Of a stretch of 64,000 nucleotides of DNA, positions 45,117-55,300 are shown piece after piece. A program made the translations under genes and the position numbers. Every line of letters begins with the position of its first letter. Within the stretch, counting starts at the first letter, position 1. The notes under the pieces were generated by a model. That model did not search any database. It had not been told where the DNA came from and saw only the letters and a list, made by a program, of their open reading frames with translations. Source of the stretch: Alcanivoracaceae bacterium (lineage in GTDB: Bacteria; Pseudomonadota; Gammaproteobacteria; Xanthomonadales; Marinicellaceae); NCBI GenBank assembly GCA_016744455.1, contig JADGEI010000003.1, positions 124,001-188,000 on the forward strand. The letters run 5' to 3'.

Positions 45117-46444
45117 TATTTCATCATTTCAATCGAGGTTATCTCCTCAATATCAACAATAATTTTTGCATTGCCTGTCTTATATTTTGTTTCGATAGAA
45201 ATTGTTCCATTATTTATGGATATCAAATAACCTGAAATTGGCCTGCCTCGATGGGTCTTAATCCTTAGTTTTTTACCTATAACTTGACTTAATTTTGATA
45301 TAGATAATTTTTCAGCTTTTTTCCCACCAATCCTATGCAATACTTTAGTGTATTTGTTTTTCTTGATTTTTTCTTTAGCAAGGCGTTCATCTTCTTCACG
45401 CTGTTGCCTTTTTAAGTTTTCTTTTTTAAGAATATCACTATCAATTTTAGTATAATCAATGCCTTTAAATGTGATTGGAATATACTTTTGATCATTCCCT
45501 GCAATCTCAACGCTTGCGTTCTCATAAAAACTTATTTGGTTTTTATTAACAATTTCACTTAAGTAACTCATTTCATCTAAGCTTATAGAAGCACTAAACT
45601 CAACATCTGGAACAAGCTGTCTTTGGTACATGTTGATTAATACATCAGGAAGTTCTTTAGAATAGTAAGAACGCAGGTAATTTTGTACATGTTGTGCAGA
45701 GCTCAAGCGGTAAGCAGCAAAAGAAGACTCATAGTTTTGTTTGCATATGTCATTCCTTTTTTGATTAAAACCATTATCTAAATAATAATAAAACAATTTA
45801 TCAACCAACAGTTCATTAATAGAAATTTGCTCTTCATTATAGCTTGATCTCAAATTACTTGACCAAGTAGTAGAAAACAAGTTTTCTGCATCAAGTATTA
45901 AATCCACATCCAAAGTGCCATCAATTTGTCTAGAATAGTATAAATCCATATTAAACATTTGGTCAGGAGCAATTACTCCTTGCCAATCTTTTTCATTAAA
46001 AGACGTAAAAGAATCACGATCGCAACCAAAACTTCCTGCAAATCCAGCCATTAACATCCACATACTTTCATTTCTAAGTACTTCGTCAATATCATTAGAG
46101 TTTCTGGTCATTTGCGCACCATTAACTGATAAAGTTAACGTTTGTGGCAACATATAATCTAGTTTGTCAGCACTGGTTTTTAATAAAAACATTGGCTCAG
46201 TAGTAATTGTGATATTTTCAATATCAAACCCCTGTTTATAACCACTTGGTACGAATTTAAGATTCCTGACTGTTACTTTACCACTAAAGCTGCTACTAAC
46301 AGATCCATATGACCACTTTCCTAGCGGTGATGCATGATTTATTAAAGCCTTAGCAAACACATTTGCATGATTAAAATACCTCCAAGTAGGGTATACCGCT
46401 AGTACTACCATGGTTAAAATCAGACCAATAATTTTATTTTTCAT
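45116..46444 (-). CDS. Hypothetical membrane-anchored protein with Sm-like C-terminal segment
   Basis: From the ATG at 46444 the 442-residue protein has one N-terminal membrane helix (IIGLILTMVVLAVYPTW) and a beta-rich middle that begins like an AsmA-type repeat (SSSFSGKVTVRNLKFVPSG). After a charged helical linker (EDERLAKEKIKKNKY) it ends in a short beta barrel-like piece (LRIKTHRGRPISGYLISINN, then TISIETKYKTGNAKIIVD) reminiscent of Sm/SH3 folds. I do not recognise the whole. It begins 10 bp past the end of the phospholipase gene (a start at 46489 would overlap it by 35). Confidence 0.75.
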   Translation of the reverse strand: MKNKIIGLILTMVVLAVYPTWRYFNHANVFAKALINHASPLGKWSYGSVSSSFSGKVTVRNLKFVPSGYKQGFDIENITITTEPMFLLKTSADKLDYMLPQTLTLSVNGAQMTRNSNDIDEVLRNESMWMLMAGFAGSFGCDRDSFTSFNEKDWQGVIAPDQMFNMDLYYSRQIDGTLDVDLILDAENLFSTTWSSNLRSSYNEEQISINELLVDKLFYYYLDNGFNQKRNDICKQNYESSFAAYRLSSAQHVQNYLRSYYSKELPDVLINMYQRQLVPDVEFSASISLDEMSYLSEIVNKNQISFYENASVEIAGNDQKYIPITFKGIDYTKIDSDILKKENLKRQQREEDERLAKEKIKKNKYTKVLHRIGGKKAEKLSISKLSQVIGKKLRIKTHRGRPISGYLISINNGTISIETKYKTGNAKIIVDIEEITSIEMMK

Positions 46445-46454
46445 TAAATTCTCT

Positions 46455-48194
46455 CTACATAAAGGGCTCAGCAAAACCTGCAAAAGCACTTATTATTATC
46501 GTTTGAATTTGTTTAGATGACAACTCTACATCAGGAAAACTACCGACATTTTTGTAATTTTTATAAAAATTTGGGTGGTTTTTACTCACTTGACGTTTCC
46601 CAGGGCGTAATTGAAAGCTACTTGAGTACCTAAATGGCCAAATGTCTAATATTGGCAATTTTCGCGATACATTGGCAACAAGGCCACTAAAAAAACTTAG
46701 TACTGGAATTTGCTTCTTTGCAGAAATAACCCATGCATTCTCAGGTTTCATGTCATCTTTTATGTAAGCCGTTAACTTACTAGCCAATTGATTTGATTTG
46801 ATTATTAAACCTGATTCGGTATTTAAAACATCCGATCGATGATCAAAATTATGGGAACCAATCAAAGATATTTGATTATCAATAACAATGGATTTTGCGT
46901 GCAACCCAAAACGAGTTTTAATTTTTCCGCTTTTAACACCAAACATTTCATTTTTATGGGCTGGATACTGTTTGTATTCAAATATATTTAACCCAATTTT
47001 CTTTAAGTACTTTTTTTTGTGTTTATAAGATATAGCATAAACATAAAAAGCATCTGTAGAGGACAAACTATTAGTTGAGACTGATATATCAATAGCTGGT
47101 TTTTTCTTATGTAATGATTTAAGAGCACGGTATGCTTTCTTACTTAGCACCAAATATGGCGTTTGCATTAGTAAACTTGAATTTGCCGATAAAATAAGCT
47201 GTTTAATCTTTAAACTCATTTGTTTATAAAGGTTCTTTACTGTCTTACTTTTTTCAAACAGTTTTTTTGGAGAGTCGCTAAAGTACTCAATTTCATCAAC
47301 TTCAATAGCGTTATCTATAAAAGTTTCTTTAATAGTTGTGTAGTCATAGGATTTTAAATTTAGTTTCATCACCTTATTTTCAAAAGGCTTCTTCCAATTA
47401 GATTTTTTTTCTTCATTTTTTAGAATTCTATAGGCTATATCATCCAAATTTTCTAATGGGACAACCCAGGGAGACTTCCAAAATTCAGTAAAAGAGTGCT
47501 TCATTTCAATAGCAACATTTCCTATTGCCAATGCATCGCGATCACGATAATTGTAAGTCGCATCCCAATCAAAATACCTGTCATTGTAATTTCTACCGCC
47601 ATTTATGCCATATTTATTATCAACAAGAAAAAGTTTATTGTGCATTCTTCGATTTAATCTAGCCATACAACAGGCCAAAGCACTAACAAGATCGAAACCA
47701 GATGTATGTCCTTCATTAAAGGTTGGATTAAACATTTTTATCGTTAAATTTTGATGCAAGGTAGCAAGTTCTGCTAAAAACCAGCTATTACCTATAGAGA
47801 ATAGTTGGTCAATTATTATCCTTACTTTCACACCTCGTTTAGCCGCTGCTAATAACTCTGTAAGCACTAGGTTTCCAGCTGTATCATTAACCCATATAAA
47901 GGTTTGAATATCGATACTCTTTGTTGCTGCTTTAATCATGTGTAAACGCAACAGCAAAGACTCTTCCCCATATTCCAAAAGTGTGACATAGTCACGTTGC
48001 CTTTGTTGTGATTCTAAATACAATCCTTTCAATGGTGTGTCGATGGCACAACGGTTTTTACTATCGTTTTGGCAGGTATTGGTCTTATCTTTTTTACTGT
48101 AAGTAAGGTGATTAACTTTTTTAATAATCTCTGGGCTGGGATGGCAACCATTCAGTAAGACTAACACAACAAGTAATAAAAAATAGTTAGGCAT
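46455..48194 (-). CDS. Phospholipase D family lipoprotein (ClsC/YmdC-like)
   Basis: The 579-residue protein has a lipoprotein signal (LLLVVLVLLNGCHPSPE) and two PLD phosphodiesterase motifs: MHNKLFLVDNKYGINGGRNY and LHAKSIVIDNQISLIGSHNF, each with HxK(x)4D. This two-HKD arrangement matches the cardiolipin-synthase-like ClsC/YmdC group. It probably acts on phospholipids at the envelope. It lies between a phosphopantetheinyl transferase gene (overlap 8 bases) and the Sm-tailed hypothetical gene. Confidence 0.88.
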   Translation of the reverse strand: MPNYFLLLVVLVLLNGCHPSPEIIKKVNHLTYSKKDKTNTCQNDSKNRCAIDTPLKGLYLESQQRQRDYVTLLEYGEESLLLRLHMIKAATKSIDIQTFIWVNDTAGNLVLTELLAAAKRGVKVRIIIDQLFSIGNSWFLAELATLHQNLTIKMFNPTFNEGHTSGFDLVSALACCMARLNRRMHNKLFLVDNKYGINGGRNYNDRYFDWDATYNYRDRDALAIGNVAIEMKHSFTEFWKSPWVVPLENLDDIAYRILKNEEKKSNWKKPFENKVMKLNLKSYDYTTIKETFIDNAIEVDEIEYFSDSPKKLFEKSKTVKNLYKQMSLKIKQLILSANSSLLMQTPYLVLSKKAYRALKSLHKKKPAIDISVSTNSLSSTDAFYVYAISYKHKKKYLKKIGLNIFEYKQYPAHKNEMFGVKSGKIKTRFGLHAKSIVIDNQISLIGSHNFDHRSDVLNTESGLIIKSNQLASKLTAYIKDDMKPENAWVISAKKQIPVLSFFSGLVANVSRKLPILDIWPFRYSSSFQLRPGKRQVSKNHPNFYKNYKNVGSFPDVELSSKQIQTIIISAFAGFAEPFM

Positions 48195-48726
48195 GATGAA
48201 TCGTTACATCTTGTTTATCAGCCATTGCTATGGCTAAACAATATTGGTCGATAGCGTTCAAATACATAATGTTAAATTGGTGTTTACAGGTAACAATTTT
48301 TTTATCCTTATCCACATAATTATCATGCAAATAATACCACAACCTCCCTCCTTGTGCCTTGCAAATAGCCTCTTTTACTGTCCATAGTTGATAAAAACAA
48401 TTTTTAGCCTCTGCTTCATCAAGTCGCTGTATTAATTGGTGTTCTTTTAGATGAAAATACCTTTTTGTTAAAGATCTGAATTTTCTTTTAGGGTTTTTAT
48501 ATTCAACATCAATACCAATTTCACCTTGTGTAGTAAAAACTTGTACCAATTTATTATTACAATGACTAATTGAAAAGAAAAGCCCATCCGTTGTTGGTTT
48601 GCCATTATCACTGTAATTAACAACAAAAGAATCTGTGTTTAAGTAATGTTTCAGATTGCTATTAAGTAACTCTTTAGATTTTCTTTTTATGTCTGATTCA
48701 ATCGTGTAAATATGAAGGTGAATCAT
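48187..48726 (-). CDS. 4'-phosphopantetheinyl transferase (Sfp-like)
   Basis: The 179-residue protein contains the two PPTase motifs: ISHCNNKLVQVF and GEIGIDVEYKNPKR with the Mg-binding Asp, then LWTVKEAICKAQGG with W-x-x-K-E-A. It moves 4'-phosphopantetheine from CoA to a Ser of a carrier protein. It is somewhat short for the class. It overlaps the acyltransferase stop by 4 bases, so carrier-protein activation and acyl transfer may be linked. No NRPS or PKS gene lies in the window. Confidence 0.9.
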   Translation of the reverse strand: MIHLHIYTIESDIKRKSKELLNSNLKHYLNTDSFVVNYSDNGKPTTDGLFFSISHCNNKLVQVFTTQGEIGIDVEYKNPKRKFRSLTKRYFHLKEHQLIQRLDEAEAKNCFYQLWTVKEAICKAQGGRLWYYLHDNYVDKDKKIVTCKHQFNIMYLNAIDQYCLAIAMADKQDVTIHHA

Positions 48727-49283
48727 TGTGGTTTTATTTTAATAGTCTCTTGTTTTTCTGGGTGCTTACCTTTTATGTCTTTGAAAAATTCTCGAATAAC
48801 TTCCATATCTGCATTAATATCACCAGTAGGCATAAAGGAGTCCTTGACTCCAACCTCTCTATTTTCATAATCCAATACAGCAAAAGCAATGGGGACTTTA
48901 GCTTCTAATGCGATATAATAGAAACCGGTACGCCAGTATTTGATATTGGATCGTGTCCCCTCGGGCGCTAAAGCTAATGCAATTTTATCTTGAGAATTAA
49001 TGTATTTCGCCATACGAGTGGTTAATTTGTTTTTATTATTTCTATCGACCCCAATTCCACCAAGAGCCTTAAATAAATACTTTTGTGGCCACTTAAATAA
49101 TGCATCTTTTCCCATGTAGCGAAAAGGCACGCCTGCTGAAAAAATATAAAAAATACCTAAAGGAAAATCCCAGTTACTAGTGTGTGGATAAGCAATGACC
49201 ACATAGCGAGATTCTTTTGGTAAATTATTTATTGTTTTCCATTTGAAAATCTTTAACCAAAAACGACAAAAATATTTAAGCAT
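48723..49283 (-). CDS. 1-acylglycerol-3-phosphate acyltransferase-like protein
   Basis: The 186-residue protein is of the PlsC type: AYPHTSNWDFPLG is an unusual form of the NHxxxxD catalytic motif, with His at position 34 and Asp five residues on, and LAPEGTRS is the glycerophosphate-binding block. It acylates a lysophospholipid or a related acceptor. It is the first gene of the eight-gene overlapping series. The missing Asn (N to P) before His is seen in related short acyltransferases. Confidence 0.85.
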   Translation of the reverse strand: MLKYFCRFWLKIFKWKTINNLPKESRYVVIAYPHTSNWDFPLGIFYIFSAGVPFRYMGKDALFKWPQKYLFKALGGIGVDRNNKNKLTTRMAKYINSQDKIALALAPEGTRSNIKYWRTGFYYIALEAKVPIAFAVLDYENREVGVKDSFMPTGDINADMEVIREFFKDIKGKHPEKQETIKIKPQ

Positions 49284-49377
49284 GGTATACCGTTGTTATA
49301 TAGTATTTAATTGGACGTATTGTAGCATTAAAATACATGGCAATTATACAAACATACTGTCGTAACCAGTTGACTAT

Positions 49378-51429
49378 TCAATCATCGCAGAAATCTTCGT
49401 TGTTGGATGCCACCATAGTTAATATATCATAAGCAGCAACCACTTCGTCATCTTGATTACTAATGGCTATATCCCAACGAACCTCTCCATAACCTTTCCC
49501 TCTGCGATAAGACTTTTGTTTACAGGTTAAGCGTACAGTTAAATCATCGCCAGGATAAACTGGTTCAGTAAAACGTAAATCATCTAAACCATAGTTAGCC
49601 AAGACAGGGCCCGGATTGGGTTCGACGAACAAACCTGCAGCCATTGAAACAATAAAATACCCATGTGCGACTCGACCATCAAAAAAGGGATTTTCAGCAG
49701 CCGCTTTTTCATCCATGTGAGCATAAAATTTGTCACCACTGAGTTCGGCGAATTTTTCAATGTCTTCAAGTGTTATAGTACGTGGTTTCGATAAAAGAGT
49801 TTGGCCTATTTCTAACTCTTCGTAATACAGCCTAAATGGATGTTTTGCAGCCTCAATGGTTTTGGCATTACCAATGTATTTGTTGCATATTTTACTAATG
49901 ATAGTTGGCGAACCTTGCAATGCGGTTCGTTGCATATAGTGCATAACTCCACGAATACCACCCATCTCCTCTCCACCACCAGCTCGCCCAGGTCCACCGT
50001 GTGTCATGTGTGGTAATGGCGATCCATGGCCTGTAGAAAATTCTGCACTTTCACGGTTTATCAAAACCATGCGGCCATGAAAGCTAGCTGTTTTCATCAC
50101 TAACTCTGATACACACTCATCATCATAACCAAATATTGACCCTACTAACGAGCCTTGCCCCATATTCGCCAGTAGCGAAGCTTCGTCCAATGAATCATAA
50201 GGCATTAGTGTAGATACTGGTCCAAATGCCTCAATATCATGTACTTGCGTATCTTTAAGTGGATTATCACAAGCCAACAACATTGGGTTGATAAAGGCTC
50301 CAGCTTGAGAATCAGCGCCAGTAGTTTCAACCTCATTGGGATCACCATAAATTAATTGAGCATATTTAGATAACTCAACCACTCGATCACGTACTTCGCT
50401 ACGTTGTGATTCACTAGCTAATGAGCCCATTTTCACCCCGTCAACTTGTGGATTGCCAATTTTAATGCGATTCAATCGTTCTACAATGGCATCAGCTACT
50501 GGTGTCATTAAGTCACGCGGAACAATTGCACGGCGAATCGCTGTACATTTTTGACCACATTTTACTGTCATTTCATTCACTATTTCTTTTACATAAAATG
50601 TAAATTCAGGGGAATCAATTGTTGTATCTGGTGTTAAAATCGAACAATTCAGCGAGTCAGCTTCCATAGTGAATCGAGTTGAATTAAGCTGAATGTTTTC
50701 ATAGGCTTTTAAATACTGTCCAGTTGATGCAGAACCAGTAAAAGCTACAGCATCTTGGCAGTCCAAATTATCAAGTAAATCACCAGTTGAACCACATATT
50801 AATTGTACAGCGCTATCAGGTAATATGCCCGACTCAATCATTACACGAAACATATGTTCCGTTAAAAAAGCGGTATTTGAAGCTGGCTTAACAATCGCAG
50901 GCATGCCGGCTAATAATGTTGGTGCTAATTTTTCTAGCATTCCCCAACAAGGGAAATTAAATGCATTTATATGCACTGCAACTCCCTGCAATGATGTACA
51001 AATATGCTGGCCTATAAACTGATCACTTGCAGAAAGTATTTCTAAATTCCCATCTACAAAAACGTTGTGATCAGGTAATTCTCTACGGCCTTTACCTGAA
51101 TATACAAACAAAGTTCCAATGCCTCCATCAATATCAATCCACGAATCTAGTTTCGTTGCTCCCGTTAAAAAGGACAATTTATAAAATTCTTTTTTACGTG
51201 ACAATAAATACAAGGCCAATTCTTTTAACATCAATGCACGCTCATGGAAAGTCATCGCACGTAAGGCTTTACCTCCTTTGTCCTTTGCATAATCCAACAT
51301 GCCAGTAAAGTCTAAACCATTAGATGAAATTTCAAAGATTTTCTCGCCCGTTAAGGCATTAAAGCATGGGCGTAACCCATCATTAGACGAGTACCATTGC
51401 CCTTTGGCATAAGATTGAAGTTTGTTCAT
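49378..51429 (-). CDS. paaZ: Bifunctional PaaZ: oxepin-CoA hydrolase/aldehyde dehydrogenase
   Basis: The 683-residue protein (E. coli PaaZ is similar in length) has an N-terminal aldehyde dehydrogenase with TMEADSLNC, VKCGQKCTAIRRA carrying the nucleophile Cys, and a C-terminal MaoC-like hydratase with SGDKFYAHMDEKAAAENPFF and VAHGYFIVSMAAGLF. It opens the oxepin-CoA ring and oxidises the product in phenylacetate breakdown. The ATG at 51429 fits the family; a GTG at 51465 adds 12 residues. No other paa gene is present here, which is unusual. It is transcribed alone. Confidence 0.92.
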   Translation of the reverse strand: MNKLQSYAKGQWYSSNDGLRPCFNALTGEKIFEISSNGLDFTGMLDYAKDKGGKALRAMTFHERALMLKELALYLLSRKKEFYKLSFLTGATKLDSWIDIDGGIGTLFVYSGKGRRELPDHNVFVDGNLEILSASDQFIGQHICTSLQGVAVHINAFNFPCWGMLEKLAPTLLAGMPAIVKPASNTAFLTEHMFRVMIESGILPDSAVQLICGSTGDLLDNLDCQDAVAFTGSASTGQYLKAYENIQLNSTRFTMEADSLNCSILTPDTTIDSPEFTFYVKEIVNEMTVKCGQKCTAIRRAIVPRDLMTPVADAIVERLNRIKIGNPQVDGVKMGSLASESQRSEVRDRVVELSKYAQLIYGDPNEVETTGADSQAGAFINPMLLACDNPLKDTQVHDIEAFGPVSTLMPYDSLDEASLLANMGQGSLVGSIFGYDDECVSELVMKTASFHGRMVLINRESAEFSTGHGSPLPHMTHGGPGRAGGGEEMGGIRGVMHYMQRTALQGSPTIISKICNKYIGNAKTIEAAKHPFRLYYEELEIGQTLLSKPRTITLEDIEKFAELSGDKFYAHMDEKAAAENPFFDGRVAHGYFIVSMAAGLFVEPNPGPVLANYGLDDLRFTEPVYPGDDLTVRLTCKQKSYRRGKGYGEVRWDIAISNQDDEVVAAYDILTMVASNNEDFCDD

Positions 51430-51647
51430 AAATTGTGTTTTATTTAAATCGGAATATTGTATCACAGAGATAAATTTTACTTAACTAGAGATAAAAAAGA
51501 TTTACGGAGCATGGTTGCTGAGTTAGTTACTCAAAACCAGAATAATCTGACTCAGAGATGGGGTTTCTTCTAATTACATCTTATCCTTTTTAAAATCGCA
51601 CTGATCAAAGCCTATTCGCCCTAGGTCTTCAATATCCGGTTCAGGAA

Positions 51648-52085
51648 TTAATCAGTAAAAAACTCACGATTAAACTTAATATGGGCTTGCTTTTGAGAGC
51701 CACTCGGGGTGATATAAACGTTGAAATTTAAGGTCTCACCATTACTGATTGGAAAAGTCCCAATATAATAAATAGCTCCGTCATTTTCGCTAATTTTACG
51801 AACGTCAAAAGTTTTATCTTGACCATACAAGTTTTTTACCATGAAAATAACTTCAGCTTCTACAGCTTTGGCTAATCCTTTATCATTATTTTTGGTAACA
51901 GAAATGTTAACCATGCCCCGCTTGTTTGATCGTTTTATTTTGTAATTTTTAGCTACATCCTTAGTTAATGATAATGTAGGAAAAACATTGTAATGGAAAT
52001 CAAAACCATCTTGAGAAAGAGACTCTTCTGCTGAAACGTGCAGCGGTAAAAATACGATTACAAGTACTAATAGGATGTTTTTCAT
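51648..52085 (-). CDS. DUF4426 family exported protein
   Basis: The 145-residue protein has a signal peptide (ILLVLVIVFLPLHVSAEE) and a compact beta domain with DFHYNVFPTLSLTKDVAKNY, IKRSNKRGMVNISV, VKNLYGQ and AIYYIGTFPIS, the DUF4426 pattern of gammaproteobacterial periplasmic proteins. Function unknown. It is divergent from the large S8 protease gene with 218 bp between them. Confidence 0.82.
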   Translation of the reverse strand: MKNILLVLVIVFLPLHVSAEESLSQDGFDFHYNVFPTLSLTKDVAKNYKIKRSNKRGMVNISVTKNNDKGLAKAVEAEVIFMVKNLYGQDKTFDVRKISENDGAIYYIGTFPISNGETLNFNVYITPSGSQKQAHIKFNREFFTD

Positions 52086-52303
52086 AGGAGCGCCTCAAAT
52101 GTTTGCTATAAACTTAGTAGACACTATACCATAGGTTTTAATTTCAAAAAATAATAATTTAAGGTTGATTAACTAAGGCTTGGTGCCTATTAAGGTTAAT
52201 TCTTTTGTTATTGTTAATTGGAAAAACAAAGAGTATTCCTAATTTTTATTTTTCTAAATTATAGTGTATAATCTCCTGAACTTTACCATTATTTAAGAGG
52301 ATT
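52086..52303. other. Divergent intergenic region between DUF4426 and S8 protease genes
   Basis: An AAGGTT-centred stretch recurs 31 bp apart (near 52161 and 52192) around a small AGGC-ttggt-GCCT hairpin at 52176-52188. The spacing would suit two regulator sites or an RNA leader. No named site was recognised. Confidence 0.35.
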
Positions 52304-55300
52304 ATGACTACTTTTTACCAAAAGACACTACTTAGCGCTTGCGGATTGCTGCTATTAGCATCGACAAATTTAACAGCAGAACCCATCAATGCATCTACAC
52401 AATCTCCATTAACTATTAAAAATGCAGTAACTGATAATGACAAGTTGATACTTGCAACAGGAATCTTTGACCCAAAAAACCAAGAACTGGATTTTTCTGA
52501 AACCAGCATTAACACTGTTGCCTCAAACCGTTATGGTATTGTGCAATTTTACGACACTAAAGCCAACTTTAAATGGTTGCAAAGCACGGGGCTCAAAGTA
52601 ATTCAAAATTTATCTAACAATGCTTATGTTGTTAACTGGGCAGGGCAAGATAAAAGTGTACTAGATAACAATAGTGACATTCGATGGTATGGCCCTTTTC
52701 AATCCGGCTATAAAGTCTCCCCTAATCTTTGGCCAGAAAATCGGCCTACACAACCATTTTATCAATTGTCTTTGCATACCTTTAAAGACGTTAATAATTT
52801 TAATTTAACTGCATTGTTACAAAAGTATTTACCCAATGCAAGAATTGTTATATCCAATATTCCAGAAGGCTTTAATAATTATGTAATCGAAGTCGCTGAA
52901 AACACTATTGTTGATACCCTAAATAAACTTTCTTCTAATGAAGATATTCAATGGATCAATCACTTTTATACGCAAAAGTTTTTCAATAACGAAGCAGTTT
53001 CAGCTACTCAAGCTAGCTCTGTACCTGTTACCACACCGATTTTTGATCAAGGCATATTTGGTACCGGTCAAATTATTGGTGTAGCAGACTCTGGGTTGGA
53101 TCGTAACGAGGATTGGTTTGTACATTTGGATAAAGGCAGCGGTATAGTTACTGCTATTACTGATGCTGAAGATGTGACGCTACCTAATGTTGGAACACTC
53201 CATCCAAACAATAAAGTCATTGCTTATTGGACTATGCCTGGTGCTGAAGCCTATGATAATGGCACATTTCATGGCACTCACACATCCGGCTCTGTGGCTG
53301 GTGATCGACAAGCTGCAATTGGAGGGGGCCCAGTGGGCTCTGTATCAAGCCCTTCATCTCACGGATATGACGATGATGACGGGATGGCACCAAATGCACA
53401 AATTTTATTTGATGACATTGGAAGCCCAAGCGGTTTATCAGGAATAGGTTCAACACCTATGTGGCAACAAGCTTTTGCTGGTGGTGCAGCAATTCATTCT
53501 AATAGTTATGGGGCAACAACTCTTGGGGAGTATGTTGGTTCCGATCAGAGAGCAGATGAAGCCTTGCGCGGCCTAGATGATATGATTATTCTTTTTGCTG
53601 CAGGTAACGATGATGGCCAAGTCAATTCTACATCCTCGCCAGGTAACTCTAAAAATGTCACTACTGTTGGCGCACTGCTACATGGAAACAGCCCATCTGT
53701 TGCTGGCTTTTCAAATAAGGGACCAACAGATGATGGCCGTTTGAAGCCTGATTTATCTGCGACAGGTTCAAGTATTCAATCAGCTGCTGGTGATTCAAAT
53801 AATTCCAATGTAGTTGACAGCCCCTCACGTAGATCAACAAGTGGTACATCGATGTCAACACCAATTACTGCTGGTTCCACAGCCTTACTGAGGCAATATT
53901 TCACCGATGGCTTTTACCCATCTGGCACGAAAACTGTAGCCGACGCACATACTCCCAGTGGTACTCTGATGAAAGCCATGTTATTGAATGGAACCAACAC
54001 AGATGGTGGGTTTTTCGCAAATAACATAGGTTGGGGCCGCGTTTGGTTAGAAAACTCATTATATTTCACAGGCGAATCTAAACGCCTAAGATTCTGGGAA
54101 GTCACCAATTTTGATGGGCTAGAAACTGGCGGACAATTTAGTGTTGATGTAGCGGTACAAACTGGCGAAGAATTTAGAGCTACTTTAGTCTGGTATGATT
54201 TAGCTGGCCCTACGGGTTCAGGTGTGACGTTAGTTAACAACCTAGATCTAACCGTACAACAAGGAGCGAACACCTTTCGGGCCAATAATTTCTCTGCTAA
54301 CAATTCAATAACTAGTGGATCGGCTGATGCCATTAATACAGTTGAGCAAGTACGTTTTTCTGCGCCTGTTGCCGGTACTTATACCATTACGGTAGATGCT
54401 GCTAATATCCCTGGAAATGGTACTTTTGGGTCAGATAAGCAAGGTTTTGCCTTAGTTGTTTCAGGGGATCTATCCTCAGGTGGGTCAGTGCCACCAAACC
54501 CTGTTCCACCTAGTGGTTTAACAGCAACAAGCAATGGACTTATGGGTGTTGACCTCGCTTGGAGTGACGTTTCTGCTGATTATGATAATTATGAAATATA
54601 CCGTATACTGGGTTCTTGTGCGACAGCTGATCTTACCCATTTAAGACATGTAGGTAGCTCTGCGATTAACTCTTTTACTGACTCAACTACTGAAGGAGGC
54701 TACCAATACAGTTATAAGATTCGTGCATTTTCTGATGATTTAATCAGTGAATACACAAATTGCATTGATGTGGTTTCTGAACAGGCCTGCAATATACCTC
54801 CAACATTTGCACAAAGTAGCGTGCATGTGGCTTCAAATTTAAATGATTTTTGTCAAATACAACTTGCCTGGGATAATGCTACCAGCAATTGCCCAGCCGC
54901 AAACAATACACAATACAACATATACCGATCAACTATCCATAACTTTGTACCTGGGGCTGGAAATTTAATTGCAACGACTGGACTAAATTCATCAAATTAT
55001 AATGATACAACCGCTGTTTCGGGCCAACCTTATTATTATGTTGTTAAAGCTGAAGATTCAAGCACAAACGGATCTGGACCTAATAATGGAAATGAATCCA
55101 TCGAAAATAAAGAAGTTGCCACCACATCTTTAGCTTCATCCACGATTGAAGGATCAATAGTTGATGATGTTGATAATCTTCTACTAATGAATTTAAACTC
55201 CATTTGGTCTATTAGTAATGATCAATCATCCAATGGTTCATTAAGCTATCGCTCTGCACTTGAAGGCAGCAACACTTATACGTCCAACACCTGCGCTAGA

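Noticed and set aside
43432-48726. Siderophore biosynthesis and uptake cluster suggested by the Sfp-like transferase and FecCD permease
   Set aside because: There is no NRPS, NIS synthetase, receptor or binding protein in the cluster. The co-occurrence alone does not support it.
53914-54333. Minus-strand frame inside the S8 protease gene
   Set aside because: It is antisense to the protease's conserved downstream region and shows no domain or regulatory signal.
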